34,593 bases of DNA from assembly GCA_947466425.1 (NCBI GenBank), contig CANIBZ010000026.1:1-34593 (forward strand). The letters are read 5' to 3'. Positions 18,290-27,244 of this stretch are shown here, in pieces. The notes beneath the pieces are model-generated. The model made no database searches. It was not told the DNA's origin and worked only from the letters and a program-made list of their open reading frames with translations. Position 1 is the first letter of the stretch; each line of letters begins with the position of its first letter. Source of the DNA: Flavobacteriales bacterium (GTDB lineage: Bacteria > Bacteroidota > Bacteroidia > Flavobacteriales_D > Sanyastnellaceae). Position numbers and translations under genes: made by a program.

Positions 18290-19102
18290 ATGGGAAAAAT
18301 AATAACCGTTGCAAATCAAAAAGGCGGCGTTGGAAAAACCACCACTGCCATTAACCTAGCTGCTGCATTGGGCGTTTTAGAATTTAAGACCTTATTGGTA
18401 GACGCCGATCCACAGGCCAACGCAACGAGCGGTGTAGGTGTGGATCCAAATACGGTTAAGACAAGCATATACGAGTGCTTAATTAACGATGTAGATCCGC
18501 GCGATATCATCATTACTACCGAAAGTCCAAATCTTGATTTACTTCCTTCCCACATTGACTTAGTTGGAGCCGAAATTGAACTTATCAATATGCCCAGCCG
18601 CGAGTATATGCTTCGTGGCACCTTGAATAAGATAAAGGACGATTATGATTTCATTATTATAGACTGCTCTCCTTCTTTAGGATTGGTAACTGTAAATGCA
18701 TTGTCAGCTTCAGCCAGTGTCATTGTTCCGGTTCAATGCGAGTATTTCGCATTAGAAGGATTAGGAAAATTATTGAACACGATAAAAATTGTTCAGCAAA
18801 AATTAAACACAGAATTAACCATTGAAGGCATTCTGTTAACGATGTACGATACCCGTCTTCGCTTGAGCAATCAGGTGGTTGAAGAAGTGCGCATGCATTT
18901 CCAAGAGATGGTTTTCGACACTTTAATTCACCGCAACACTACATTGGGAGAAGCGCCTAGCTTTGGTCAAACGGTGATTATGCATGACGCCTCGTGTAAG
19001 GGAGCGGTGAACTATTTGAATATGGCGCGCGAACTTCTTCAAAAAAATAATTTGACGAAGATGGGCAGCGACGAAAAATACATTCCAGTAGATCATGAGT
19101 AA
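18290..19102 (+). CDS. parA: ParA (Soj) chromosome-partitioning ATPase
   Basis: ParA binds DNA non-specifically as an ATP dimer and, with ParB bound near parS, moves or organises the origin region. The 270-residue protein carries the deviant Walker A motif KGGVGKTT (11-18), [12 protein letters not shown] (switch region) and [11 protein letters not shown] (Walker B). It lacks an N-terminal HTH domain, as in chromosomal Soj proteins rather than long plasmid ParAs. Its stop overlaps parB by 8 bases, so the two are co-translated. This gene opens the plus-strand operon parA-parB-DUF5683-dapB-lepB-wbqC, which suggests that the replication origin or a parS cluster may be nearby, though no origin was seen. 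Confidence 0.96.
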   Translation: MGKIITVANQKGGVGKTTTAINLAAALGVLEFKTLLVDADPQANATSGVGVDPNTVKTSIYECLINDVDPRDIIITTESPNLDLLPSHIDLVGAEIELINMPSREYMLRGTLNKIKDDYDFIIIDCSPSLGLVTVNALSASASVIVPVQCEYFALEGLGKLLNTIKIVQQKLNTELTIEGILLTMYDTRLRLSNQVVEEVRMHFQEMVFDTLIHRNTTLGEAPSFGQTVIMHDASCKGAVNYLNMARELLQKNNLTKMGSDEKYIPVDHE

Positions 19103-20006
19103 GAAACAAGCATTAGGAAGAGGATTAAGCGCTCTATTGGAGCATTCTCCAGCATCATCTAAAAGTGAACTCGTTTCACAAGCGGCGCCTCCAACTGGAG
19201 AGAAAGAGGTGGGACACGTGGCTGGACCAATTACCTTATTGAACATTTCGCAAATTGAAGCCAATCCTTACCAACCGCGTAAGGACTTCAATAACGACGC
19301 GTTAATTGAACTGGCTACTAGCATTGGTGAGCTCGGGCTTATTCAGCCGATCACAGTGCGCAAAGTTTCTTCACAGAAATACCAAATCATTTCTGGAGAG
19401 CGACGCTTTCGTGCAAGCCAAATGGCGAACCTTACAGAGGTTCCGGTATACTTGCGTGAGGCAGATGACCAAGGCATGTTGGAAATGGCATTGGTGGAAA
19501 ACATTCAACGTGAGAACCTAAATGCTCTTGAGATTGCCATAAGCTACAAACGTCTGATGGAAGAGTGCAGTCTTACTACCGACAAACTTGCAGACCGCGT
19601 GGGTAAAGACAGAACAACAGTGACCAACTACGTTCGTTTGCTTCGCCTTCCTCCAGAAATTCAATTTGGAATTATTGAGAAACGCATTAGCATGGGACAT
19701 GCACGTGCATTGATTAATGCAGAACCTGAAAGTAAGCAATTGAAAATTTTCAAATTAATTCTTGAAAAAGATTTAAGCGTTCGCAAGGTGGAAGAGTTGG
19801 TGAAGGAAGACGATGCACCGAAGTTATTCGCTTCGAAAGCGAATCTGATGCCACTTGAAATTCAGAAGATGCAAGCCGACTTAAAATTACGTTACGGAAA
19901 GAAAGCCAAGGTTACTCGAAATGAAGGCGGCGTTGGGAAAGTGGAAATTCCGTTTACAACAGACGACGATTTAGAGCGCATCATTTCCATGCTCGGACTA
20001 AACTAA
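19095..20006 (+). CDS. parB: ParB/Spo0J centromere-binding protein
   Basis: ParB is a CTP-dependent DNA clamp that loads at parS and stimulates ParA. The 303-residue protein shows the N-terminal nucleotide domain with NPYQPRKDF, the [10 protein letters not shown] strand and GERRFRA (the GERRxRA box). [23 protein letters not shown] follows, then the helix-turn-helix ([22 protein letters not shown]) and [10 protein letters not shown]. The C-terminal dimerisation part ends [14 protein letters not shown]. The parA overlap (8 bases) and a 5-base gap to the next gene support one transcript. Confidence 0.96.
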   Translation: MSKKQALGRGLSALLEHSPASSKSELVSQAAPPTGEKEVGHVAGPITLLNISQIEANPYQPRKDFNNDALIELATSIGELGLIQPITVRKVSSQKYQIISGERRFRASQMANLTEVPVYLREADDQGMLEMALVENIQRENLNALEIAISYKRLMEECSLTTDKLADRVGKDRTTVTNYVRLLRLPPEIQFGIIEKRISMGHARALINAEPESKQLKIFKLILEKDLSVRKVEELVKEDDAPKLFASKANLMPLEIQKMQADLKLRYGKKAKVTRNEGGVGKVEIPFTTDDDLERIISMLGLN

Positions 20007-20011
20007 ACAGT

Positions 20012-20563
20012 ATGAAGCAAGCGTTCATCGCACTTCTTATGCTCATTGCATTGAACAGCATTGCCCAAAGCAATGCTGTCGCTGTTTCTGACAGTTCTAA
20101 ATTTCAATTGAAGTGGAACCAGCCGCACAGTCCTTTAAAAGCAACTGTTTTGTCTGCTGTTCTTCCGGGAAGCGGACAAATTTTCAATAAAAAGTATTGG
20201 AAAGCGCCCATCGTATATGCGGGGTTAGGCACCTGCATCTTTTTCATTTCCGACAATACAAAAAATTATCGCTTTTGGAAAAATTCTTATATCGCATTCA
20301 ACGACACCGACCTTTCAACGAATCCCACTGGAGACGCAGAAGGTTTGTCAAGCAATCAGCTCGATGCAAACCAACTTTATTATAAGAAATTGCTAGACAT
20401 CAGTTATATGAGTTTCTTGGGCGTTTATGCGCTTCAAATTATTGACGCGAATGTTGACGCGCATTTGTTTTCATTCGATGTGAGTTCGAACCTTTCGTTG
20501 AACTACACACCTGTTGTCTCGCCAAGGTTTACCGGACTTCATTTCACATTAAATATTCACTGA
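20012..20563 (+). CDS. DUF5683 membrane-associated protein
   Basis: The 183-residue protein has a signal peptide (about 1-18, ending SIAQS). A DUF5683-type region with ATVLSAVLPGSGQIFNKKYWKAPIVYAGLGTCIFFI (about 45-80) contains one or two hydrophobic segments, and the rest looks like short beta strands. A near-identical motif (PG.GQ..N..YWK.P..Y) is widespread in Bacteroidota proteins encoded just after parB. The function is unknown. The stop overlaps the dapB start as TGATG, which ties it to the operon. An envelope role is an inference from the signal and hydrophobic segment. Confidence 0.8.
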   Translation: MKQAFIALLMLIALNSIAQSNAVAVSDSSKFQLKWNQPHSPLKATVLSAVLPGSGQIFNKKYWKAPIVYAGLGTCIFFISDNTKNYRFWKNSYIAFNDTDLSTNPTGDAEGLSSNQLDANQLYYKKLLDISYMSFLGVYALQIIDANVDAHLFSFDVSSNLSLNYTPVVSPRFTGLHFTLNIH

Positions 20564-21300
20564 TGAAAATTGCATTGTTGGGATACGGGAAGATGGGCAA
20601 AGCAATAGAAGCTTTGCTTTCCGAATACGGACACACGTGCGTTGGGAAATTCAATTCGGAAAATCCCGCAACCGTTGAAAAACTATCGCAAGCAGATGTC
20701 GCTATTGAATTCAGTACACCTGAGCAATGTTCGAAAAACATTGCACTTTGCTTCGAGGCAAACGTACCCGTTGTTGTTGGGACAACCGCGTGGTACGGAC
20801 AGTACGACGAAGTGATTTCAAAAATGAAATCAGATAGCGCGATTTTATCTGCAACGAATTTCAGCATAGGCGTTCAGATCACCTTCCATATAAATAAAGA
20901 ACTGGCTCGCGTGATGTCGAAATTCCCGGAGTACACTGCGAGTATTGAGGAGATTCATCACACGGCAAAACTCGATAAGCCAAGCGGAACGGCTATTACA
21001 CTTGCGGAAGGGATTTTGGAGAATACTCCAAATCTGAGCTCATGGAAGTTGGACGAGGTGAATGAACAAGAAAAGGGAAGAAAAGGGAAGATAGGGGAAG
21101 ATATGCTGACCATTTCGGCGCTTCGCTTACCCGATGTTCCGGGAACGCATACCGTTCGCTACACGAGCGAAATTGACACGATAGAATTGAAACACGAAGC
21201 CCATAACAGAAAAGGATTTGCGGCAGGTGCGATTCGTGCAGCTGAATTTCTTTATGGAAAGTCTGGCGTGTATACCATGAAAGATGTCTTGAATTTGTAA
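20563..21300 (+). CDS. dapB: 4-hydroxy-tetrahydrodipicolinate reductase
   Basis: DapB reduces 4-hydroxy-tetrahydrodipicolinate with NAD(P)H in the diaminopimelate/lysine pathway, needed for peptidoglycan. The 245-residue protein has an N-terminal Rossmann motif (MKIALLGYGKMGKAI), the VVGTTAWY segment, and the catalytic signature EIHHTAKLDKPSGTA (with the His-His pair and Lys). DVPGTHTVRYTS and HEAHNRKGFAAGAIRAA near the C-terminus also fit. The length is typical of the shorter Bacteroidota form. A purine-rich run of AAGAAAAGGG-like repeats (21066-21090) encodes the charged loop EQEKGRKGKIGED. The start overlaps the DUF5683 stop. Confidence 0.94.
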   Translation: MKIALLGYGKMGKAIEALLSEYGHTCVGKFNSENPATVEKLSQADVAIEFSTPEQCSKNIALCFEANVPVVVGTTAWYGQYDEVISKMKSDSAILSATNFSIGVQITFHINKELARVMSKFPEYTASIEEIHHTAKLDKPSGTAITLAEGILENTPNLSSWKLDEVNEQEKGRKGKIGEDMLTISALRLPDVPGTHTVRYTSEIDTIELKHEAHNRKGFAAGAIRAAEFLYGKSGVYTMKDVLNL

Positions 21301-21324
21301 CTTCGCCTCACTAATAAATAGAAA

Positions 21325-22980
21325 ATGAATCTTATTCCCTGGATATTGCTGTTTTTGTTAATTGCCATTCAATGCGCAACCACGCCTGCTTTCATGAAGC
21401 GAAGCGGAATGGAATTCAAGTTGCCTGGTTTCATTCCTATTTTGCATTTCCTTCCATTATTAAAAATTATCGGCCGTCCTTGGTATTGGTTCTTGTTGCT
21501 TTTGGTGCCGGGAGTAAACCTAATCATGTTGGTTATTGTAAATGTTGAAGTTGGAATTGTTTTCAATCAAAGATCTAGCAAGGAACAATGGAAATTCGGT
21601 GCTTTGCCGTGGTATGCACTTTATGAATTGGCCTTCAAAAAGAATGAAGAAAAATATGTTGGTCCCCGCATTTGGTCAAAGGTTAAGAAAAGTTGGGGAC
21701 GCGAATGGGGAGAAGCCATTTTGTTCGCTGTTGTAGCTGCAAGCATTATTCGTTCATTCACTTTCGAAGCCTTCACCATTCCTACTCCATCTATGGAAGC
21801 AAGTATGAAGGTTGGAGATTATTTGTTCGTAGATAAGTTCACATACGGAACGCGTTTGCCCATGACTCCGGTTTCTATTCCGTTCTTCCACAATGCCATT
21901 CCGGGGGGATTAACGAACAGTTATTTGGATTGGTTCAGCTTGCCATATATGCGCACGCCTGGATTCGGAAAAGTAGAGCGTTTCGACCCCGTTGTATTCA
22001 ACTTCCCGAATGGAGATACCGTTTTGGTTGATCCGTATTATGTTGGACATAATTATTATGAATTGCTTCGCAACGAAGCAATAACGCTTGCTGGCAATAA
22101 TATTGAATTGTATTTGTCTGACAGGGCTAAATACGAGAGCATGGCTCGCAATAATTTCAACGAGAAAAACATTTGCAAGTCGTGTCGTGAAAACACGGCC
22201 GGAGGAAGAGGCAACTTAAAAATTGGCGGAACGCGCTATCGACCGCTCGATAAAAAAGAAATGTATATCAAGCGCTGTATTGGACTTCCGTGGGAAACTC
22301 TTGAGGTGCGTAATGGACAAGTTTATATCAATGGATCTGCTATCGAAAACAAAGCAGGAATGATGTGGAATCATTTGATTTCTGTTTCTTCTGCAACTGC
22401 TATTTCGAAACTTCAACGTGATTTTGGAAAATTGAATAGCGAAATTCAAATGGTCAATCAAGAAGGCACACTATTACTTGTGCCACTGACCTCAGACGAG
22501 GCAAACAAAATGCGCGGAATGACTAGTGATTTTGCGAGCGTTGTTCAATACCAAGACACCACATCGGAGAATTCATTATCTATTTATCCAAATTCTGCAG
22601 ACTACCCTTTCAACAGTTGGTCTAGCGACAGATATGGACCAATGGCTATTCCTGCTGAGGGCATGACCATTGAAATGTCGCACGATGCATTTGTTCGCTA
22701 CGGACGTGTCATTGGGGCTTACGAGGGAAATACCATTCAAGAGAAAGAAGGGAAAATTTTCATTAACGGGCAAGAAGCCACGGCCTACACTTTCAAGCAG
22801 AATTATTATTTCATGATGGGAGATAACCGCCATCACAGTGCCGACAGTCGTTTCTGGGGATTTGTTCCAGAAGATCACATTGTCGGAAAAGCGGTGTTCA
22901 CTTGGTTCTCGAAAGAAAACATGGATTACCACGGAAGCAACAACGTTCGTTGGGATCGTATCTTCCATTTGGTTGACTAA
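21325..22980 (+). CDS. lepB: Signal peptidase I, enlarged Bacteroidota form
   Basis: LepB removes signal peptides at the outer face of the inner membrane using a Ser-Lys dyad. The 551-residue protein has hydrophobic segments at about 3-20, 53-77 and 130-145. The catalytic serine is Ser156 in TIPTPSMEASM, the general base Lys316 in YIKRCIGLP, and MGDNRHHSADSRFWG (498-512) is the conserved late box. It is far larger than E. coli LepB (324 residues). The extra sequence lies mainly between the Ser and Lys motifs (about 180-310), which include a CKSC pair at 284-287, and between 345 and 440. It lies 24 bases after dapB and seven bases before wbqC, in the same operon. Confidence 0.95.
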   Translation: MNLIPWILLFLLIAIQCATTPAFMKRSGMEFKLPGFIPILHFLPLLKIIGRPWYWFLLLLVPGVNLIMLVIVNVEVGIVFNQRSSKEQWKFGALPWYALYELAFKKNEEKYVGPRIWSKVKKSWGREWGEAILFAVVAASIIRSFTFEAFTIPTPSMEASMKVGDYLFVDKFTYGTRLPMTPVSIPFFHNAIPGGLTNSYLDWFSLPYMRTPGFGKVERFDPVVFNFPNGDTVLVDPYYVGHNYYELLRNEAITLAGNNIELYLSDRAKYESMARNNFNEKNICKSCRENTAGGRGNLKIGGTRYRPLDKKEMYIKRCIGLPWETLEVRNGQVYINGSAIENKAGMMWNHLISVSSATAISKLQRDFGKLNSEIQMVNQEGTLLLVPLTSDEANKMRGMTSDFASVVQYQDTTSENSLSIYPNSADYPFNSWSSDRYGPMAIPAEGMTIEMSHDAFVRYGRVIGAYEGNTIQEKEGKIFINGQEATAYTFKQNYYFMMGDNRHHSADSRFWGFVPEDHIVGKAVFTWFSKENMDYHGSNNVRWDRIFHLVD

Positions 22981-22987
22981 AACCTTC

Positions 22988-23650
22988 ATGACTCACCTTC
23001 CACTCTGCTGCTTCGCTCCAATCAGTTGGTATGTGTTGTATGCTGAAAATAATTTCGAGATAAGCAATGAAGAATATTTTCAGAAGCAAACCTATCGGAA
23101 TCGATTCGACATACTCACGGGTAACGGGGTTCAAACATTAACGATTCCAGTTGAATCGACTGGAGGCGAGCGAAAACTTCTTCGCGAAATTCGTATTAGT
23201 TCGGAATACAGCGGGAAGAAAACACTTCAAGCCATTCGCAGTGCTTATGGTAATTCAGCGATGTATGATTTTGTTGAAGTTGAATTGGAAGAACTTTTTT
23301 TGAAGGAGGAGAAGTTTCTGATTGATTTCAATATGAAAGCGCATGACTGGACATGCAGGTGGTTTCCCAAAATCCCAAAGGAAAGATTGATTGAATCAAA
23401 GATTCCGGAGGAAAGATTGATTGAATCAAAGATTCCGGAGGAAAGATTGGCGGAGCCAAAGATTCACTTCGTGAAAGAATTAGTGGGTGAGAGATGGAAG
23501 CAGCGTGGAACGAGACCGGTGGAATTGAATGGTTATCCGCAGGTATTTGCGGATCGATTTCCGTTTGAAAAAGACTTATCGATAATGGATGCAATTTTCA
23601 ATTTGGGAAAGACTTCAATAAAGACTCTTGGGCGTGTTAACAATTCCTGA
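22988..23650 (+). CDS. WbqC-like family protein with a 10-residue tandem repeat
   Basis: The 220-residue protein fits the WbqC-like family: CFAPISWYVLYAENNFEISNEEYFQKQTYRNRFDILTGNG at the start, and LLREIRISSEYSGKKTLQAIRSAYGNSAMYDFVEVELEEL. The family is common next to lepB in Bacteroidota and occurs in sugar or glycan biosynthesis contexts; its reaction is unproven. The start at 22988 is seven bases after the lepB stop; the open frame extends further upstream, but only inside lepB. Residues 129-158 are three copies of a KIPEERLIES-like decapeptide, encoded by a 30-bp DNA repeat, which look like an insertion in an otherwise ordinary sequence. Confidence 0.85.
   Translation: MTHLPLCCFAPISWYVLYAENNFEISNEEYFQKQTYRNRFDILTGNGVQTLTIPVESTGGERKLLREIRISSEYSGKKTLQAIRSAYGNSAMYDFVEVELEELFLKEEKFLIDFNMKAHDWTCRWFPKIPKERLIESKIPEERLIESKIPEERLAEPKIHFVKELVGERWKQRGTRPVELNGYPQVFADRFPFEKDLSIMDAIFNLGKTSIKTLGRVNNS
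23371..23460 (+). repeat. Three 30-bp in-frame tandem repeats inside the WbqC-like gene
   Basis: Units run 23371-23400, 23401-23430 and 23431-23460. All share the core GGAAAGATTG; units 1 and 2 also share ATTGAATCAAA, and units 2 and 3 share GATTCCGGAGGAAAGATTG. Each encodes ten residues, so gain or loss of a unit keeps the frame. The high identity of adjacent units suggests recent slippage. Confidence 0.9.
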
Positions 23651-23680
23651 AATTAGTTTCTTTTTTCGCGGAAAGCATTG

Positions 23681-23688
23681 CATTTTTG
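23681..23688 (+). promoter_or_regulatory. Candidate -7 box of gldG
   Basis: CATTTTTG matches TAnnTTTG except for the first base. A TTTC at 23657-23660 is 20 bases upstream. The box ends only five bases before the gldG start codon, so the transcript would be leaderless or nearly so. Confidence 0.3.
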
Positions 23689-23693
23689 CATAG

Positions 23694-25433
23694 ATGAAGA
23701 AACGCAATTCCGACCTCGTTCAATTTTTTCTAACTGTAGGTATTTTATGTGCCATAGCACTTCTTTCCACAGTGGTCTTTTTTAAATTAGATATTACTGC
23801 AGAAAAAAGAAATTCGCTTTCCAAGACATCACTTGACATGCTCGAAAGCTTGGAAGAACCTGTGTATGTGCGCGTGTATTTACATGGAGAATTTCCAGCA
23901 GATTACAAGCGCCTAGAACAGGCTGTGGAAGAGCGTTTAGCAGAATTCAACAACTTGAGTAGCGGATTAATCGAATACGAATTCATTGATCCTTACGAAG
24001 AAGCCGATGAAAAAAAACGTCAAGAAATTTTCAAAGCTCTCGATGAAAAAGGATTGAAATTCTCGAACATCACGTACGAAAAAGACGGTGCTGAAGTCAA
24101 TAAAATAATTTGGCCCGGTGCCATAGTCGAATACAAAGGCAAAGAATACCCCATTCAGTTTATGGGAAGCGAGATGCCTTTGTCTGATCCGGAGATGGTA
24201 AACTTTTCTGTGAACAACTTAGAATACGAATTAGCAAGCAGCTTTAGAAGAATATTGCGTGAAAAGAAACCATTGATTGGCGTTTTAGAGGGTCATAAGG
24301 AAATCCCTCGTATTCATTTAGCCGATTTTCTATACACGCTTAAAGACAACTACAATGTGAAACCGGTTACGATTGGCGGAAAACTGAATGCATTAAGCGA
24401 TAAGCTTCCAGAATTTCAATACCGTTCGAACGCTTATGACATGCTTATTGTAGCGGGTCCAGATACCGTTGTTCCAGATAAAGACCGATTCCTAATTGAT
24501 CAGTTCGTTATGAATGGCGGAAAGGTACTTTGGCTGCTCGATGCGCTTAGCATGAACTTAGACAGCTTAAAAAACGGAGGCGCTGCATTAGCCATCTCGA
24601 ATGAAAACGGACTGTACGAAATGCTTTATGAGTACGGTGTGCGCTTGAACAGAAATATGGTTATTGATTTCCAGGGTGCTCCTATTATTCTTGACAACGG
24701 ACCTATGGGCAACCAAAGAAGTTATGTGGAAAAGAGTAACTACTTCGCTCCTATTCTAACTTCTGAAAAACACTCGCATCCGATTGCAGCGAATCTTGAT
24801 CCAATATTCACTGAGTTCGCAGGATCACTTGACACCGTAAATCAAGACAAGAACATTCGCAAGATTCCATTTTTGTTTTCTTCCGATTTAGCGAAGGAAT
24901 TCAAAGCACCTGTTCGAATAGATTTAGAATTGTTGCGAGAGACCGGCGATTATTTCAAAACGAACAACAAGCCCAATCAAGTCATGGGAATTTTAATGGA
25001 GGGAACATTTCCATCTGCATTCAACGATTATCTGCCAGATAGTATTCGTAAGTCTCCAGAGATTGCATACAGAGGGGCTAGCGAGCCTACTCGTATGATT
25101 GTGATCGCTGATTCGGACATTGCATACAACGAAGTTCAAATAGAAGACGGAAAGGAATATCCTTATCCTTTAGGGTACAGCAAGCAATTCAAACGCGTGG
25201 TATACGACAACAAAGATTTACTTCTCAATTGCGTAAACTATCTTTTAGACGACGCTAGTTTGATTGATGTTCGGTCACGAAATATTCAAGTGAGAAAATT
25301 GAATAAGGATAAAATTTCAGTAGAGAAAAATTACTGGAAAACGTTGAATACGGCCTCTCCTCTTTTGGTCTTAGCCATCTTCGGTTCTGCTGTTGTTTAC
25401 TCCAGAAAAAAACGTTGGACCAAGCAGAACTAA
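23694..25433 (+). CDS. gldG: Gliding-motility ABC transporter auxiliary protein GldG
   Basis: GldG is the extracytoplasmic component of the GldA-GldF-GldG ABC-2-type transporter that, in Flavobacterium, is needed for gliding. The 579-residue protein has an N-terminal membrane segment (VQFFLTVGILCAIALLSTVVFF, about 9-30). A large extracellular part with thioredoxin-like and GATase-like folds follows (KPLIGVLEGHKE, YDMLIVAGPD, GGKVLWLLDAL, then RMIVIADSDIA). A C-terminal membrane segment lies at about 552-570. Normally gldF precedes gldG; here the upstream gene is wbqC, and no permease or ATPase is visible in the window. One base after its stop begins a DUF4340 gene, a usual companion of GldG-like proteins in ABC-2 operons. 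Confidence 0.9.
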   Translation: MKKRNSDLVQFFLTVGILCAIALLSTVVFFKLDITAEKRNSLSKTSLDMLESLEEPVYVRVYLHGEFPADYKRLEQAVEERLAEFNNLSSGLIEYEFIDPYEEADEKKRQEIFKALDEKGLKFSNITYEKDGAEVNKIIWPGAIVEYKGKEYPIQFMGSEMPLSDPEMVNFSVNNLEYELASSFRRILREKKPLIGVLEGHKEIPRIHLADFLYTLKDNYNVKPVTIGGKLNALSDKLPEFQYRSNAYDMLIVAGPDTVVPDKDRFLIDQFVMNGGKVLWLLDALSMNLDSLKNGGAALAISNENGLYEMLYEYGVRLNRNMVIDFQGAPIILDNGPMGNQRSYVEKSNYFAPILTSEKHSHPIAANLDPIFTEFAGSLDTVNQDKNIRKIPFLFSSDLAKEFKAPVRIDLELLRETGDYFKTNNKPNQVMGILMEGTFPSAFNDYLPDSIRKSPEIAYRGASEPTRMIVIADSDIAYNEVQIEDGKEYPYPLGYSKQFKRVVYDNKDLLLNCVNYLLDDASLIDVRSRNIQVRKLNKDKISVEKNYWKTLNTASPLLVLAIFGSAVVYSRKKRWTKQN

Positions 25434-25434
25434 T

Positions 25435-26472
25435 ATGAAAAAAAAGAATCTTCTTCTCCTCGTTTTGTTTTTAATTCTTGCAGGAACAGCTTTTTATCTT
25501 TATCCAAAACTGAGCAAAAAAAGCTCAACAGGCGACAATGCATTTATGCAGTTTTCCATTGAAGACACTGCTTCTGTTTCCAAAGTAACCATTCAGGACA
25601 GAAGTGGTAATGTTGCTTTATTGGAAAGAAAAAACGGAAGCACCGAATGGACCATAAATAAAAAATTCAACGCGCGTAAGGACGTTATTAAACTGCTACT
25701 CGAATGCTTTCATGATGTTCGTGTAAGAGGAAATGTTCCTTCCAAAATGCGCGACAATATGATGAGCGTAATGGCCACTTCCGCGAAAGAAGTGAAAATT
25801 TACGGGAAGAATAACGAGCTGCTCAAAACCTATTTCATTGGTCCGAATACCCAAGATCATATGGGCACCATAATGTTATTGGAAACTCCCAATGATGGGC
25901 GAAGTGAAGAACCATACATAACGCACATTGAAGGGTTCACTGGTTTTTTAAACCCGCGTTTTTTCATTGATGAAATGGAATGGCGCAGCACAGATATTTT
26001 CTACTATCCGAATAACGACATTGCTGAAATTGAAGTATTGCACATGACTGACCCTGGCAGTAGTTTCAAACTATCTTACTTTGGGAATAACAAATTGAAA
26101 TTCGAGCGGTACTTAAATGGAACTCTCACTCCCTTCGCCCAACTCGATACTGCTTTAGCTTTCGATTTATTGAAGCGCATGAGAAAGGTGAATTTAGAGA
26201 CTTACAACACAATGCTTAAACCAAGCGCATCGGACTCAATAAAAAACATTGCACCTACTTTTGTTTTACGTGTGAAGAACAACGCTGGAAGTACTTCATC
26301 ACTCGCTCTGTATTTGAAAAAAGCTAAAGAATTGACAGCAGATGCAACCGGACAAATGACACCTTACGACCCAGAATATTTCTGGGCAAAAACAGATGCC
26401 AATGAATTAGGATTGGCTCAATTCTTTGTCTTTGAGCCGTTATTGCAGCCCGCAGGATTTTATGGCAAATAA
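25435..26472 (+). CDS. DUF4340 membrane-anchored protein
   Basis: The 345-residue protein starts MKKKNLLLLVLFLILAGTAFYLYPKL, one membrane anchor. DUF4340-like repeats of beta-rich sequence follow (VSKVTIQDRSGNVALLERKNGSTEWTI..., later IAEIEVLHMTDPGSSFKLSYFG and PEYFWAKTDANELG). DUF4340 proteins are encoded beside GldG-type ABC-2 auxiliary proteins in many bacteria and are thought to act outside the membrane with them; no activity is proven. The start at 25435 is one base after the gldG stop. An upstream in-frame ATG within gldG is rejected because it would put a charged stretch before the anchor. The gene abuts the convergent methyltransferase with no intergenic base. Confidence 0.85.
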   Translation: MKKKNLLLLVLFLILAGTAFYLYPKLSKKSSTGDNAFMQFSIEDTASVSKVTIQDRSGNVALLERKNGSTEWTINKKFNARKDVIKLLLECFHDVRVRGNVPSKMRDNMMSVMATSAKEVKIYGKNNELLKTYFIGPNTQDHMGTIMLLETPNDGRSEEPYITHIEGFTGFLNPRFFIDEMEWRSTDIFYYPNNDIAEIEVLHMTDPGSSFKLSYFGNNKLKFERYLNGTLTPFAQLDTALAFDLLKRMRKVNLETYNTMLKPSASDSIKNIAPTFVLRVKNNAGSTSSLALYLKKAKELTADATGQMTPYDPEYFWAKTDANELGLAQFFVFEPLLQPAGFYGK

Positions 26473-27201
26473 CTAGGCTTTTACTTTCAATTGATAGATC
26501 GCAATTCCTCCCGCAATAGAGGCGTTCAGACTTTCTGCATTTCCTAAAGAAGGAATGGTTAAGCGTGTTGCTGACGATTGAAGAAACTCTTTCGACACTC
26601 CGTGACTTTCACTTCCAACCACCAATGCCCAATGCTCGGGTGCATTGAACGTGTTTATTGGCGTTCCATTCAAATCGGCCGCTAATAGCGGAATTTCTTT
26701 CAACCTAAAAAAATCTATTATCTCCTTAGAGGTTGAACTCACAAAGGGTAAACGAAGAATACTTCCCATGGTCGCTTGAACCACTTTCGAATTGAAAACA
26801 TCTACACTGTTTTCGTCGAGAAGCAAGGCATCTACTCCGAACCATTCACAGGTGCGAATGAGTGTTCCTAAATTTCCTGGATCCGAAATAGCATTGGCAA
26901 TACAAAATGTTTTTCCAACCAAACTATTCAACTCAAGAAACTCTTGCTTCATAACAGCCAAATATCCTGGAGGTTGGGTCAGACTCGAAATTTGTTCCAT
27001 GTCCCGCGAATGAATAAGCGGCACTTGGAAGTTCGCCGCGAAATCTTCGTCCGTGGTAAACACTTTTAAAATCTTCTTTCCAAAACCAAGGGCCTCTTCC
27101 ACTGCTTTTCTTCCTTCAATAACGAATAAATTCTCTTGCATTCTGAATTTCTTCTGTTGTAAGGAGCGAATTAGTTTGATTTCGTTCTTGGAAATGGACA
27201 T
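26473..27201 (-). CDS. TrmH/SpoU family RNA 2'-O-methyltransferase
   Basis: This SPOUT enzyme should transfer a methyl group from S-adenosylmethionine to a ribose 2'-OH in rRNA or tRNA. The 242-residue protein has the N-terminal substrate-binding region (KKFRMQENLFVIEGRKAVEEAL) and the knotted catalytic domain. Its three family motifs are ISDPGNLGTLIRTCEWFG, LVVGSESHGVS and IPSLGNAESLNASIAGGIAIYQL. Whether it acts on 23S rRNA (RlmB-like) or another target cannot be told. It is divergent from tamL across 41 bp and ends against the DUF4340 stop. Confidence 0.92.
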   Translation of the reverse strand: MSISKNEIKLIRSLQQKKFRMQENLFVIEGRKAVEEALGFGKKILKVFTTDEDFAANFQVPLIHSRDMEQISSLTQPPGYLAVMKQEFLELNSLVGKTFCIANAISDPGNLGTLIRTCEWFGVDALLLDENSVDVFNSKVVQATMGSILRLPFVSSTSKEIIDFFRLKEIPLLAADLNGTPINTFNAPEHWALVVGSESHGVSKEFLQSSATRLTIPSLGNAESLNASIAGGIAIYQLKVKA

Positions 27202-27216
27202 TAAATTTTATTTCTA

Positions 27217-27244
27217 CAAAGATGCGTTAGATATTTGTACAAAT
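27217..27244. promoter_or_regulatory. Divergent promoter region between the RNA methyltransferase and tamL
   Basis: The 41-bp gap holds one -7-like box on each strand. GATATTTG (27230-27237, +) ends five bases before the tamL start; CATCTTTG (27224-27217, -) ends 15 bases before the methyltransferase start. Each differs from TAnnTTTG at one position. The 12-bp palindrome ATTTGTACAAAT (27233-27244) overlaps the tamL box and start codon. No good -33 element was found for either. Confidence 0.35.

Noticed and set aside
22838-22987. Extended N-terminus for the WbqC-like protein
   Set aside because: The extension lies wholly inside lepB in another frame; the ATG at 22988 gives the family N-terminus and usual operon spacing.
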